In this document: piece after piece, positions 18,543 through 27,507 of the stretch | Layout: each line of letters opens with the position of its first letter | Position numbering within the stretch: position 1 is the first letter of the stretch | NCBI GenBank assembly: GCA_029203105.1 | Contig: CP119318.1 | Span: 572,501-636,500, forward strand | DNA: 64,000 nucleotides | DNA from: Candidatus Kaistia colombiensis | GTDB lineage: Bacteria > Pseudomonadota > Alphaproteobacteria > Rhizobiales > Kaistiaceae | Reading direction: 5' to 3' | The notes under the pieces: model-generated | The model's input: the letters and a program-made list of their open reading frames with translations, nothing else | The model's database searches: none | What the model was told of the DNA's origin: nothing | Position numbers and translations under genes: made by a program

Positions 18543-19426
18543 CCGTTCGCGGCATTCACGCCATTTTCTATGCCTTCTTCGACGAGAACGAGCAGCTCGA
18601 CCGCGCGGCCATGCGCCGGCAGGTCGAAGTCTGCCTGGACGCCGGCGTCGCCGGTATCGCAGCGCTGGGACTTGCGACCGAAGTCGCAAAACTCTCCTTC
18701 GACGAGCGCTCGATGCTGATGCAATGGGTGTCGGAGGACGTCGGCGGCCGCGTGCCGCTCGGCTTCACCATTCTCGGCCAGTCGGTCGAGGAGCAGATCG
18801 CGCTGGTGCGCGCGGCCGAGGCGGCCAAGGCCGACTGGCTCATCCTGCAGCCGCCCATGGTCGGCAGCTACGGCGCCGACGAATATATCCGCTTCTTCAG
18901 CCGGGTGATGGCCGCGACCGACCTGCCGGTGGCGATCCAGAACGCGCCGCAATATCTCGGCCGCGGCCTCGACGCCAACGACATCGCGTTGCTGATGGAC
19001 CGCCATCCCAACATGACGCTGATCAAGGCAGAGGATTCAGCCGTCGGCATCGAGCGGCTGATCGCCCGCACCGAGGGAAAGATCGACGTCTTCAACGGTC
19101 GCGGCGGGCTGGAGCTGATCGACAATCTCCGCGCCGGGGCCAGCGGCTTCCTGCTGGCGCCGGACAATGTCGACCACGCCGTCGCGGCAATGCGTCTTTA
19201 CGATGCCGGCGATCCGGCCGCCTCGGCGCGCTATGCCGAGATGGTGCCGGCCATCGTCTTCGTCATGCAATCGCTGGAAACGCTGATCTGCTACGGCAAG
19301 CGCCTGTTCGCGGCGCGGGCCGGATTGACCGTGCATGACCGCGGCCCGGCGCTGCGGCCGACCGAATTCGGGCTGTCACTGGTCGCCCGCCACGCCGAGG
19401 CCATGGGTCGGTTCGGCGCCCGATAG
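18539..19426 (+). CDS. DapA/NAL-family aldolase or dehydratase (2-keto-3-deoxy-sugar acid)
   Basis: 295 residues with the class I aldolase barrel of the dihydrodipicolinate synthase family. The Schiff-base lysine is in MTLIKAEDS. The position normally held by the relay tyrosine (YNxP) reads QNAP, as I recall for 2-keto-3-deoxy-L-arabonate dehydratases, rather than for true DHDPS. It is the fourth gene of the importer-1 operon and faces the IlvD-type dehydratase. The simplest reading is that it takes the 2-keto-3-deoxy acid and either dehydrates it to an alpha-ketoglutarate semialdehyde or splits it. No semialdehyde dehydrogenase is in the window. Confidence 0.82.
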   Translation: MTVRGIHAIFYAFFDENEQLDRAAMRRQVEVCLDAGVAGIAALGLATEVAKLSFDERSMLMQWVSEDVGGRVPLGFTILGQSVEEQIALVRAAEAAKADWLILQPPMVGSYGADEYIRFFSRVMAATDLPVAIQNAPQYLGRGLDANDIALLMDRHPNMTLIKAEDSAVGIERLIARTEGKIDVFNGRGGLELIDNLRAGASGFLLAPDNVDHAVAAMRLYDAGDPAASARYAEMVPAIVFVMQSLETLICYGKRLFAARAGLTVHDRGPALRPTEFGLSLVARHAEAMGRFGAR

Positions 19427-19490
19427 AGCCGGTTTGGCGGGGCGGCCTAGCCGCCCCGCCCGTCTGGACGACGCGGCCGCCGGCCGGCCC

Positions 19491-20159
19491 TCAAAGCCCC
19501 ATGGCGCGATGCATGGCGCGCGCGAGATGCGCATCCATCGCCGCGACGGCGGCGTCGGGATCCTGCGCCTCCAGCGTGGCCAGCACGGCGAGATGCTCCT
19601 GCATCGTCTGGATGATCGCCAGCGACGACAGCATGTACATGTTGTCGAGCCGGATGACGCCGATCTGCTCCATCATGTGCGTATGGGCCGAGATCATCAG
19701 CGGATTGCGCGTGCTCTCCGCCAGCGCTAGGTGAAACGCCTGGTCGACCTCGGCCGAACGCGCGATCAGCGCCGATTCGACCGTGCCGCCGCGCGCCAGC
19801 TCGATGATCGCCTCGTGCCGCGCCCGCCAGTCGGCCAGTTCGCCCATCGTCGCGCGCTCGGCGAAACGGCGCACCGCCTCCCCCTCCAGCACGCGCCGCA
19901 TCTGGAAGCAGTCCTTCAGATGGCTCATGTCCGGCTTGACGATGCGGATGCCGGAGCGCGGCAGCACGGTGAGAAAGCCTTCCTTCTCCAAGAGCTGCAT
20001 CGCTTCGCGCAGCGCTCCGGTCTGCACCTGCAGCAATTCCGCCAGCTCGCCCTGCGAGACCGTCGCGCCGATCGGAATCTGGCGCGAGAACAACGCCTCC
20101 TTGAAGCGCTGATACGCGATCTGACTGAGCTTGGTGGGGGTTTCGGCCGCCTGCGCCAT
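19491..20159 (-). CDS. GntR-family (FCD) transcriptional regulator for importer 2
   Basis: 222 residues. The winged helix is at about 10-72 (YQRFKEALFSRQIPIGATVSQGELAELLQVQTGALREAMQLLEKEGFL). The FCD ligand domain contains FQMRRVLEGEAVRRFAE, VDQAFHLALAESTRNPLM, and EHLAVLATLEAQDPDAAVAAMDAHL, with spaced histidines suited to a metal-bound carboxylate effector. It is divergent from the substrate-binding protein at 20315. The shared 155-bp gap holds two palindromes, so it probably controls importer 2 and itself. Confidence 0.87.
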   Translation of the reverse strand: MAQAAETPTKLSQIAYQRFKEALFSRQIPIGATVSQGELAELLQVQTGALREAMQLLEKEGFLTVLPRSGIRIVKPDMSHLKDCFQMRRVLEGEAVRRFAERATMGELADWRARHEAIIELARGGTVESALIARSAEVDQAFHLALAESTRNPLMISAHTHMMEQIGVIRLDNMYMLSSLAIIQTMQEHLAVLATLEAQDPDAAVAAMDAHLARAMHRAMGL

Positions 20160-20197
20160 GTTGGGATCTCCTCGACGACGAGATCTATAGCATGTTC

Positions 20198-20209
20198 TTC
20201 ATATATGAA
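20198..20209. promoter_or_regulatory. 12-bp palindrome upstream of GntR gene
   Basis: TTCATATATGAA is a perfect self-complementary 12-mer directly abutting the 19-bp palindrome at 20210-20228. Being AT-rich, it could be a second regulator site or part of the promoter of the minus-strand GntR gene. Function is inferred only from symmetry and position. Confidence 0.45.
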
Positions 20210-20228
20210 ATAGCAACACTGTTGCTAT
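20210..20228. promoter_or_regulatory. 19-bp perfect palindrome, operator candidate of importer 2
   Basis: ATAGCAACACTGTTGCTAT is a perfect inverted repeat (9-bp arms around one central C) in the divergent region between the GntR gene and the importer-2 binding protein. The -35 hexamer TTGCTA of the predicted forward promoter is its right arm, so a bound dimer would block RNA polymerase. Confidence 0.7.
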
Positions 20229-20249
20229 CAAATTGGCGATGTGAATAAT
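20222..20249 (+). promoter_or_regulatory. Promoter of importer-2 operon
   Basis: TTGCTA and AATAAT (five of six -10 matches) are separated by 16 bp, about 65 bp upstream of the start codon at 20315. The -35 hexamer lies inside the 19-bp palindrome, consistent with repression by the divergent GntR-type regulator. Confidence 0.55.
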
Positions 20250-20314
20250 CAGACGACGATTTTGGTTGCGGGAGAGGCGGCCAAATTCACGGGACCGACT
20301 CTGGGAGGATACCA

Positions 20315-21565
20315 ATGGTCGCCAACATCACCCGCCGTAGCCTGATGGCCGGCAGCGCCGCGCTGGCAACAGCCGCCGCCTTCGCGCCGATGCGCGCGCT
20401 TGCCGCCACCAACATCAATTACTGGCACCACTTCACCAGCCAGGCCGAGTTCGCCGGGCTGACGGCGGTGATGGATTCCTTCGCCAAGGCGAACCCCGAC
20501 ATCGTCGTGACGCAGGAAAACATCCCGAACCCGGAATTCATGGCGAAGTTCACCGCCGCCGTGGTTTCCGGCAGCCGGCCCGACACGACGATGGTGACGG
20601 CCGAGCGCCTTGCCGACATGCTGGCGATGGAAGGCCTCGTCGACATCACGGCGCGCGTCGATGGCTGGAGCGAAAAGGCCCACTTCCCGGATGACCGCTG
20701 GAAGGGTATCTCGCGCGAAGGCAAGATCTACGGCGTGCCGGCCTTCGCCTTCGTCGATTGGGGCTATTACCGCTCCGACTGGTTCGAGGAAGCCGGCATC
20801 GCCGGTCCGCCGACGACCTATGCCGAGTTTGTCGACGTCGCCAGGAAGCTGACCGACCCGGCCAAGGGCCGCTACGGCTTCGGTTTGCGCGGCGGCGCCG
20901 GCGGCCAGAAATACGTGCTCGACATGATGGAATCGTTTGGCGCGCCGGTCGTCGCCGAGGATGGCACCATTGGGCTCGACCGCGACAAGGCGATCGAGGC
21001 GGTCAAGTTCTATGCCGGCCTGTTCACCACCGAGAAGGTCGTGCCGCCGAGCGCGCCGGGCGACGGCTATCGCCAGATCATGGAAGCGTTCCGCACCGGC
21101 CAGACCGGCATGATCTGGCACCACACCGGCTCGTTCCAGGAAATCTCGGCGGCGTTGAAGCCGGGCGTCGAGTTCAAGACCTTCGCGATCCCCGCAGGCC
21201 CCTCGGCCCGCGTCGCCCGCCTCGCCTATCTCTACAATGCGCTGATGAAGGAAGAGAACGCCGACGCGGCGTGGAATTGGATCAGCTATTGGGGCCAGGC
21301 CGAACCGGCGCTCGCCCTGCTCGAGAAGACCGGCTACTTCCCGGCCAATGCCGCCGTCGTCAAGGACGAGCGGATCACCTCGAACCCGCTCTATGCGCCG
21401 GCCGTCGAGACACTCTCCTTCGGTCGCCTGCCCGCCAATTTCGTCGGCATCGCCGGCTGGTCGGAGCACACGGTGCTCGCCGCCTTCCAGAAGGTGCTGA
21501 TCGGCCAGATGACGGCGGAAGACGCCGTCGACGAGATGATCGCAGGCCTCGAAGAGACCAAGTAG
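20315..21565 (+). CDS. Sugar ABC transporter substrate-binding protein (importer 2)
   Basis: 416 residues. The N-terminus ITRRSLMAGSAALATAAAFAPMRALA is a twin-arginine signal with cleavage after ALA. Binding-protein family 1 features follow: NYWHHFTSQAEFAGLTAVMDSFAKANPDI, GVPAFAFVDWGYYRSDWFEEAGI and MIWHHTGSFQEI. The start follows GGGAGG. It belongs with the permeases and ATPase at 23.0-25.9 kb, separated from them by a 120-bp dispersed repeat and an enolase-family gene. The ligand is not deducible; an acid sugar is plausible from the neighbouring dehydratase. Confidence 0.9.
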   Translation: MVANITRRSLMAGSAALATAAAFAPMRALAATNINYWHHFTSQAEFAGLTAVMDSFAKANPDIVVTQENIPNPEFMAKFTAAVVSGSRPDTTMVTAERLADMLAMEGLVDITARVDGWSEKAHFPDDRWKGISREGKIYGVPAFAFVDWGYYRSDWFEEAGIAGPPTTYAEFVDVARKLTDPAKGRYGFGLRGGAGGQKYVLDMMESFGAPVVAEDGTIGLDRDKAIEAVKFYAGLFTTEKVVPPSAPGDGYRQIMEAFRTGQTGMIWHHTGSFQEISAALKPGVEFKTFAIPAGPSARVARLAYLYNALMKEENADAAWNWISYWGQAEPALALLEKTGYFPANAAVVKDERITSNPLYAPAVETLSFGRLPANFVGIAGWSEHTVLAAFQKVLIGQMTAEDAVDEMIAGLEETK

Positions 21566-21616
21566 CGACCTGCATCAGGGCAGGAGCTTTCTGCCTTGAA
21601 GCACGGCACGGTCCCC

Positions 21617-21738
21617 ACCTCTCCCTTAGGGAGAGGTCGACGGCGTAGCCGGCGGGTGAGGTTTTACGGCCCTATCGGATGGTTCCCTAAACCCTCACCC
21701 GGCTCTACGAGCCGACCTCTCCCTCAGGGAGAGGTAAG
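21617..21738. repeat. Dispersed ~120-bp palindromic repeat, copy 1
   Basis: The element has CTCCCTTAGGGAGAGGTCG at one end and GACCTCTCCCTCAGGGAGAG at the other. Internal blocks GCCGGCGGGTGAGG and CGGATGGTTCCCTAA/ACCCTCACCCGGC fold back on each other. A second copy with the same block order is at 31117-31235. It fills most of the 300-bp gap between the importer-2 binding protein and the enolase-family gene. It resembles the intergenic mosaic repeats of rhizobia and may affect mRNA stability or termination. Confidence 0.8.
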
Positions 21739-21867
21739 GGCAACGTCACGATCTGGGCCCTGCCTGAACCACATACCGACCGCGATACCGCGTTCGGGAC
21801 GGTGCCCCCCATTCCTATCGCTCATCGCAACCCGGACATGGCGTGCCGATCACGCCGGGAGCCTCTC

Positions 21868-22974
21868 GTGAAAATCACCGACATCCGCGCCTACATCGTC
21901 GAGGACGACCACCCGCAATATCCCTTTCGCTGGCGCGAGGGCCTTGCCGGCTCCGGCGACGGCACGCCGCTCGACCAGCGCCCGAAATCGGCGATCCTGC
22001 GCATGGATACGGACGAGGGCATCACCGGCGCGATCAAGATCGGCGACGGCGAGACGATCGCCAGCCTGACGCGCCGCCGCCTCAAGTCGCTGATCGGCGA
22101 GAACCCGCTGATGACCGAGCGGCTCTGGACCAAGATCTGGGAGATCGACCGGATCGAGGAATTGCACATGCGCCATCTCGGCCTGATCGACCAGCTCGCC
22201 TGGGACATCAAGGCCAAGAAGGCGGGCCTGCCGCTCTACCAGCTGCTCGGCGGCAATTCCGACCGCATCCAGGCCTATGCCTCGACCGTCACCTGGAACA
22301 CGATGGACGAGTATGAGCGCTACATCAAGGAATGCATGGATGTCGGCTTCACCGCCTTCAAGCTGCATGCCTGGGGCGACGCGAAGCTGGACGCCAAGCT
22401 CTGCCACAATCTGCGCAAATGGACCGGCGACGACGCCGCCCTGATGTTCGACGGCTCGGCCGGCTGGGACTTTCGTCACCTCGCTCTGGTTCGGGCGCCA
22501 GCTCGAGGATGCCGGCTTCCTCTGGTACGAGGAGCCGATGCGCGAATTCGACCTGCGCAGCTATGTGAAGCTGACCGAGCAGCTCGAAATCCCGGTGCTG
22601 GCCGCCGAGACCTCGGATGGCTGCCACTGGAACGCGGCCACCTGGATCGACATGGGCGCGCTCGACATGATGCGCACCTCGTCCTTCTACAAGGGCGGCA
22701 TCACCGGCGCGATGAAGGTGGCGCATCTGGCGGAATCGCATGGCATGCGGGCGCAGGTGCACGGCATGGGCGTCGCCAACGCGCATATCTGCGGCGCCAT
22801 CCCGAACAATGATTTCTACGAGCAGCTCGTGATGTCGAGCGAGCAGATCCGCGGCCTCGCCACATGGCGGAGCTGCCCGTCATCGACGGCTTCATCACCG
22901 TGCCGGAGACGCCAGGCCTCGGCTTCGAGCCGGACTGGGCCCATCTGGAGCGCACCGCGCTCCTGATCGTCTGA
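21868..22974 (+). CDS. Enolase-superfamily (mandelate racemase/muconate lactonizing type) dehydratase, two frameshifts
   Basis: A GTG start (VKITDIRAYIVEDD) with GGGAG upstream opens a 368-residue protein typical in length for acid-sugar dehydratases. The catalytic barrel shows AFKLHAWGD (first acid/base segment, K-x-H instead of the common K-x-K). Metal ligands lie in LMFDGSAGWD, LWYEEPM and LAAETSDG, and a histidine in VHGMGVANAH. Frame is lost by one inserted T near 22,477 and restored after a missing base near 22,862. It lies in the importer-2 operon, so it probably dehydrates the imported acid sugar. Substrate not determined. Confidence 0.82.
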
Positions 22975-22984
22975 GGAGAAGCGG

Positions 22985-23941
22985 ATGGCCGAACGCATGT
23001 CAGCCCTGTCGCAGCATCCCCCCTCCGTCTGGAGGCGGCTCGATCCGGCGGCGGCGCTCGGCCGTCTCTCCGAAAGCCGCTACTGGATGTATCTGCTGCT
23101 GGTCCCCAGCGCGATCCTGATCCTCGCCGTCGTGCTCTATCCGACCGTCTACGGCTTCCAGCTTAGCTTCCGCCAGATGCGGCTGAACCGGCCGGATCTC
23201 GGCACCGGCTTCGTCGGCTTCAAGCACTACATCGCCATGTGGTCCGACAAGGTGTTCTGGCTGTCGCTGCGCAACACCGCCGTCTGGGTCACCTTCGCCG
23301 TCATCATCGAATTCTCGCTCGGCCTCGTCGCAGCGCTGGCGCTCAACCGCAACCTGCCCGGCACCAAGATCATGGGCGTGCTGATCCTGCTGCCCTTCTT
23401 CCTGCCCAATGTCGTCGCCGGCCATATGTGGGCGCTGCTGCTCGATCCTCGCCTCGGCGTCATCAACGACATCCTCGTCCGCCTCGGCTTCCTCGAAACC
23501 TACAAGGCCTGGTTCGCCGATCCCTCGACCGCGCTCGGCGCCGCCATCCTCGTCGAGGCCTGGCACGGCTTCCCCTTCTTCGCGCTGCTGCTGCTCGCCG
23601 GACTCAAGGGCGTGCCGGACGATCTCTACAAGGCGGCCTCCGTCGACGGCGCCGGGCCGATCCGGCAATTGCGCCTGATCACGCTGCCGATGCTGCGCTC
23701 GGTCATCGCCGCCGCCGTCATCCTGCGCGTCATCGGCCTCGTCAATTCGCCGGACCTGCTCCTGATCCTGACCGGCGGCGGCCCCGGCCAGTCGACCCAG
23801 GTGCTGTCGCTCTACGCGTTCCAGAAGGCCTACAAGGACTTCAACTTCGGCTATGCCGGCGCGCTTTCCGTCGTGATGTTCGTGCTGCTCATGCTGTTCG
23901 CCTGGGCCTATGTGCGCGTCTCCAAAGTGAACCAGGACTGA
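22985..23941 (+). CDS. Carbohydrate ABC transporter permease, MalF type (importer 2)
   Basis: 318 residues with AGGAG upstream of the ATG and about six membrane helices beginning YWMYLLLVPSAILILAVVLYP. The EAA-like loop is KAASVDGAGPIRQLRLITLP. LILTGGGPGQSTQVLSLYAFQKAY is the usual C-terminal MalF block. It starts 10 bp after the enolase-family gene and is followed 9 bp later by its partner permease. Confidence 0.92.
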   Translation: MAERMSALSQHPPSVWRRLDPAAALGRLSESRYWMYLLLVPSAILILAVVLYPTVYGFQLSFRQMRLNRPDLGTGFVGFKHYIAMWSDKVFWLSLRNTAVWVTFAVIIEFSLGLVAALALNRNLPGTKIMGVLILLPFFLPNVVAGHMWALLLDPRLGVINDILVRLGFLETYKAWFADPSTALGAAILVEAWHGFPFFALLLLAGLKGVPDDLYKAASVDGAGPIRQLRLITLPMLRSVIAAAVILRVIGLVNSPDLLLILTGGGPGQSTQVLSLYAFQKAYKDFNFGYAGALSVVMFVLLMLFAWAYVRVSKVNQD

Positions 23942-23950
23942 GGGAACGCC

Positions 23951-24796
23951 ATGATCACGACAAGCCGCCGCGCCCGTCTCGGCTGGAACATCGCCACCTA
24001 TGCGGTGCTCATCACGCTGACGATCTTCTGCATCTTCCCGCTTCTGTGGACCTTCCTGACCTCGCTCAAATACGAGGCCGACATCGTCACCCAGACGATC
24101 CAGTACATTCCGAAGCGCATCACCTTCGACAACTACGTCGCGATCTGGACCCAGTCCGGCTTCCCGACGCTGGTGTTCAACTCCTTCGTCGTCACCGCCA
24201 CCACGGTCGTGCTCTGCCTGATCACCGGCACGCTCGCCGCCTATTCCTTCTCGCGCTTCCACTATCGCGGCCGCGGCGCGCTGATGCTCGGTTATCTGGT
24301 CATCCGCATGTTCCCGGCCGTGCTGATGATCATCCCGCTCTTCATCCTGATGCGCGGCGTCGGCCTGCTCGACAGCCGCTTCGGCCTGGCGCTCGCCTAT
24401 ACGAGCTTCCTGCTGCCGCTGTTCGTCTGGATGCTGAAGGGCTTCTTCGACGCGGCGCCGAAGGAACTCGAAAGTGCCGCCCGCATCGACGGCTGCACAA
24501 GGCTCGGCGCCATGATCCGCATCGTGCTGCCACTCGCCCGCAACGGCCTCGTCGCCACCTCCGTCTTCGTCGCCATCGCGGCGTGGAACGAGTTTTTGTT
24601 CGCGCTGATGCTCACCACCAGCCAGGGCTCGCGCACCTGGCCGGTCGGCCTGCAGCTGATGGTCGGCGAATTCCAGCTGCCCTGGGGCGTGCTCGCCGCC
24701 GGCGGCATCATCAGCATCATCCCCGTCATGATCCTGTTCGCCATCGTGCAGCGGACCATGGTCCACGGAATCACCGCCGGCGCGGTCAAGGGTTGA
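23951..24796 (+). CDS. Carbohydrate ABC transporter permease, MalG type (importer 2)
   Basis: 281 residues with six predicted helices. The EAA loop is ESAARIDGCTRLGAMIRIVLP and the late helix region is FVAIAAWNEFLFALMLT, ending MVHGITAGAVKG. It is sandwiched between the MalF-type permease and the ATPase with gaps of about 10 bp, so one transcript is expected. It is intact. Confidence 0.92.
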   Translation: MITTSRRARLGWNIATYAVLITLTIFCIFPLLWTFLTSLKYEADIVTQTIQYIPKRITFDNYVAIWTQSGFPTLVFNSFVVTATTVVLCLITGTLAAYSFSRFHYRGRGALMLGYLVIRMFPAVLMIIPLFILMRGVGLLDSRFGLALAYTSFLLPLFVWMLKGFFDAAPKELESAARIDGCTRLGAMIRIVLPLARNGLVATSVFVAIAAWNEFLFALMLTTSQGSRTWPVGLQLMVGEFQLPWGVLAAGGIISIIPVMILFAIVQRTMVHGITAGAVKG

Positions 24797-24806
24797 GGAC
24801 GAAACC

Positions 24807-25895
<1,089 letters not shown>

Positions 25896-25939
25896 CGGTC
25901 CGGCGCCTCCCGATGTCGCGGCGGCGCCGGAATTCCCTC

Positions 25940-26446
25940 TCAGTGGCTGGTGCCGCTCTTGGACTGGCCGCCGACCGGGATATGCCGGGTCTTCTCCTGC
26001 GCCGCGTTCTTCGGCAGGACGACGGTCAGGATGCCGTTCTCGACATTCGCCCGCACCTGGTCGCGATTGACCGATTGCGGCAGGCGGATCGAGCGCATGA
26101 ACCGCCCGAACGACCGCTCGACGAAGTGGTAGTTCTCCTTGTCTTCCTTCTGCTCCAGCCGCTTCTCGCCGCGAATGGTCAGCACGTCGTCATCCAGCAT
26201 GACGTCGACATCCTTCTCCGCCACGCCGGGCAGCTCGGCCGTGATGCGAATCTCTGTATCGGTCTCGGAGACATTGATCTGCGGCATCAGCATGCCGGCC
26301 TCCTGGCCCTCCGTTCCGGTCGCCGGCAGCCCCGCGGTCCGGAACACATCCTCGAACAGGCGGTTCATGCCGCGCTGGAGCGAGACAAACGGGTCGCCGC
26401 CGGCCAGATGGCTGCCGCTGAAGGGGACGAGGGGATGACGTGCCAT
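25940..26446 (-). CDS. Hsp20/alpha-crystallin small heat-shock protein
   Basis: 168 residues starting at 26446 (MARHPLVPFSGSH), preceded by AGGAGAAACGATC, which selects this start over longer open frames. The N-terminus has FVSLQRGMNRLFEDVF. The alpha-crystallin domain follows (INVSETDTEIRITAELPGVAEKDVDVMLDDDVLTIRGEK) and ends in NGILTVVLPKN. It is an ATP-independent holdase for unfolding proteins in the cytoplasm. It stands alone and converges on the importer-2 operon. No ROSE-type thermosensor was clearly seen in the short leader. Confidence 0.93.
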   Translation of the reverse strand: MARHPLVPFSGSHLAGGDPFVSLQRGMNRLFEDVFRTAGLPATGTEGQEAGMLMPQINVSETDTEIRITAELPGVAEKDVDVMLDDDVLTIRGEKRLEQKEDKENYHFVERSFGRFMRSIRLPQSVNRDQVRANVENGILTVVLPKNAAQEKTRHIPVGGQSKSGTSH

Positions 26447-26702
26447 GATCGTTTCTCCTGTCGATGAGACCGCCGGCCGCGACAATCCGGCCGCCCTGCC
26501 CCGGCCGGCTTGGCAGCGCAGAACGGAAGGCGCGGCGGATTCGCGGGCTGACGAACCCGACCGTGAACCGTCGACGCACGGGGCCAAATAGCGTGCGACG
26601 ACGGAGTTTCGAGAGAGGTCCGTCCGGCGGGGATCGTGGCGGGGCGGCAGCGGGCCTCGGCGGACAGAGGCTTCCCGAGACCGATTCCAAGCCCCGAAAA
26701 GC

Positions 26703-26732
26703 AAAAAGGCCACGGAGAACCGTGGCCTTTTT
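26703..26732 (-). terminator. Terminator of tRNA-Gly copy 1
   Basis: AAAAAGGCCACGG / CCGTGGCCTTTTT forms a long perfect stem with a four-base loop and U-tract in both directions. On the minus strand it follows tRNA-Gly after a short GC-rich hairpin (CCGGT...ACCGG). Confidence 0.85.
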
Positions 26733-26759
26733 GAACATCCGGTGGGTGACCGGAGAAAT

Positions 26760-26834
26760 TGGAGCGGGTGAAGCGATTCGAACGCTCGACCCTAACCTTG
26801 GCAAGGTTATGCTCTACCCCTGAGCTACACCCGC
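26760..26834 (-). tRNA. tRNA-Gly(GCC), copy 1
   Basis: On the minus strand GCGGGTGTAGCTCAGGGG begins a complete cloverleaf. The anticodon loop reads CTTGCCAAG (anticodon GCC), the T arm carries GTTCGAATC and the acceptor closes with CACCCGC followed by T and an encoded CCA. Length is 75 nt including CCA. It is identical to the second copy at 27143-27217. Confidence 0.97.
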
Positions 26835-26865
26835 TTATCCCACGGCTCGCGCCGGGCATGCGCAC

Positions 26866-26894
26866 CTTATGGCGCAAGCCCGGATCGATTGCAA
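26866..26894 (-). promoter_or_regulatory. Promoter of tRNA-Gly copy 1
   Basis: On the minus strand TTGCAA and CATAAG are 17 bp apart, placing the start about 25 nt before the tRNA. The same arrangement is conserved before copy 2, although the spacer sequence has diverged. Confidence 0.6.
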
Positions 26895-27085
26895 GCGCTC
26901 GAAAGACTCTCCACAGGCCACCCATCCCGCTCGCCACGCGACGGGAAACCGGACCGGGAACCGAAGGCGGCGAAGGAAAAAGGACGGGCAGACACCGCCG
27001 CGCCAGCCCCCGCGAATTCTTGGCATAGGGCGAGAAGAACGGAAGTCGCGCCGCCGGCCGCCAAGGAAAGCAGGAGCCGAAAAGC

Positions 27086-27115
27086 AAAAAGGCCACGGTG
27101 AACCGTGGCCTTTTT
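27086..27115 (-). terminator. Terminator of tRNA-Gly copy 2
   Basis: AAAAAGGCCACGG / CCGTGGCCTTTTT stem with loop TGAA, differing from copy 1 by one loop base. It is followed by the same short CCGGT/ACCGG hairpin and the tRNA. Confidence 0.85.
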
Positions 27116-27142
27116 GAACATCCGGTGGGTGACCGGAAGTAT

Positions 27143-27217
27143 TGGAGCGGGTGAAGCGATTCGAACGCTCGACCCTAACCTTGGCAAGGTTATGCTCTAC
27201 CCCTGAGCTACACCCGC
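27143..27217 (-). tRNA. tRNA-Gly(GCC), copy 2
   Basis: Sequence identical to copy 1, with anticodon GCC and encoded CCA. Promoter, tRNA and terminator are all repeated 383 bp away, showing that a whole transcription unit was duplicated in tandem. The DNA between the units has diverged. Confidence 0.97.
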
Positions 27218-27246
27218 TTAAACCCCGGCGCTGCCGGCGTGCGCAC

Positions 27247-27275
27247 CTTATGACGGAAGCCGGAATCGATTGCAA
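27247..27275 (-). promoter_or_regulatory. Promoter of tRNA-Gly copy 2
   Basis: TTGCAA and CATAAG again lie 17 bp apart on the minus strand, as in copy 1. Confidence 0.6.
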
Positions 27276-27507
27276 GAGGGTTTTTTCGTCCCGATTTGGG
27301 CCAGAAAGCTGCCACGGGTCCGCCATGATGCGCGACCTTTTTACCGCAGCGCACCCGGGAATCGGGGCTTCCGCGCCGTCGCCGCCGCCTTCTGCCTCGT
27401 CAGGCCGGGAGGCGCATGCTACGCCCCCCTCACGGGTAAGCCAGGGGTGGCTGAGATATTGAGTTTCGGGTGCGTATCGGCCCGGACTCGCATCGCTTGA
27501 GGTTCTT

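Noticed and set aside
20249..21469. Minus-strand open frame opposite the importer-2 binding protein
   Set aside because: Antisense shadow; the plus strand has a signal peptide, ribosome-binding site and full binding-protein fold.
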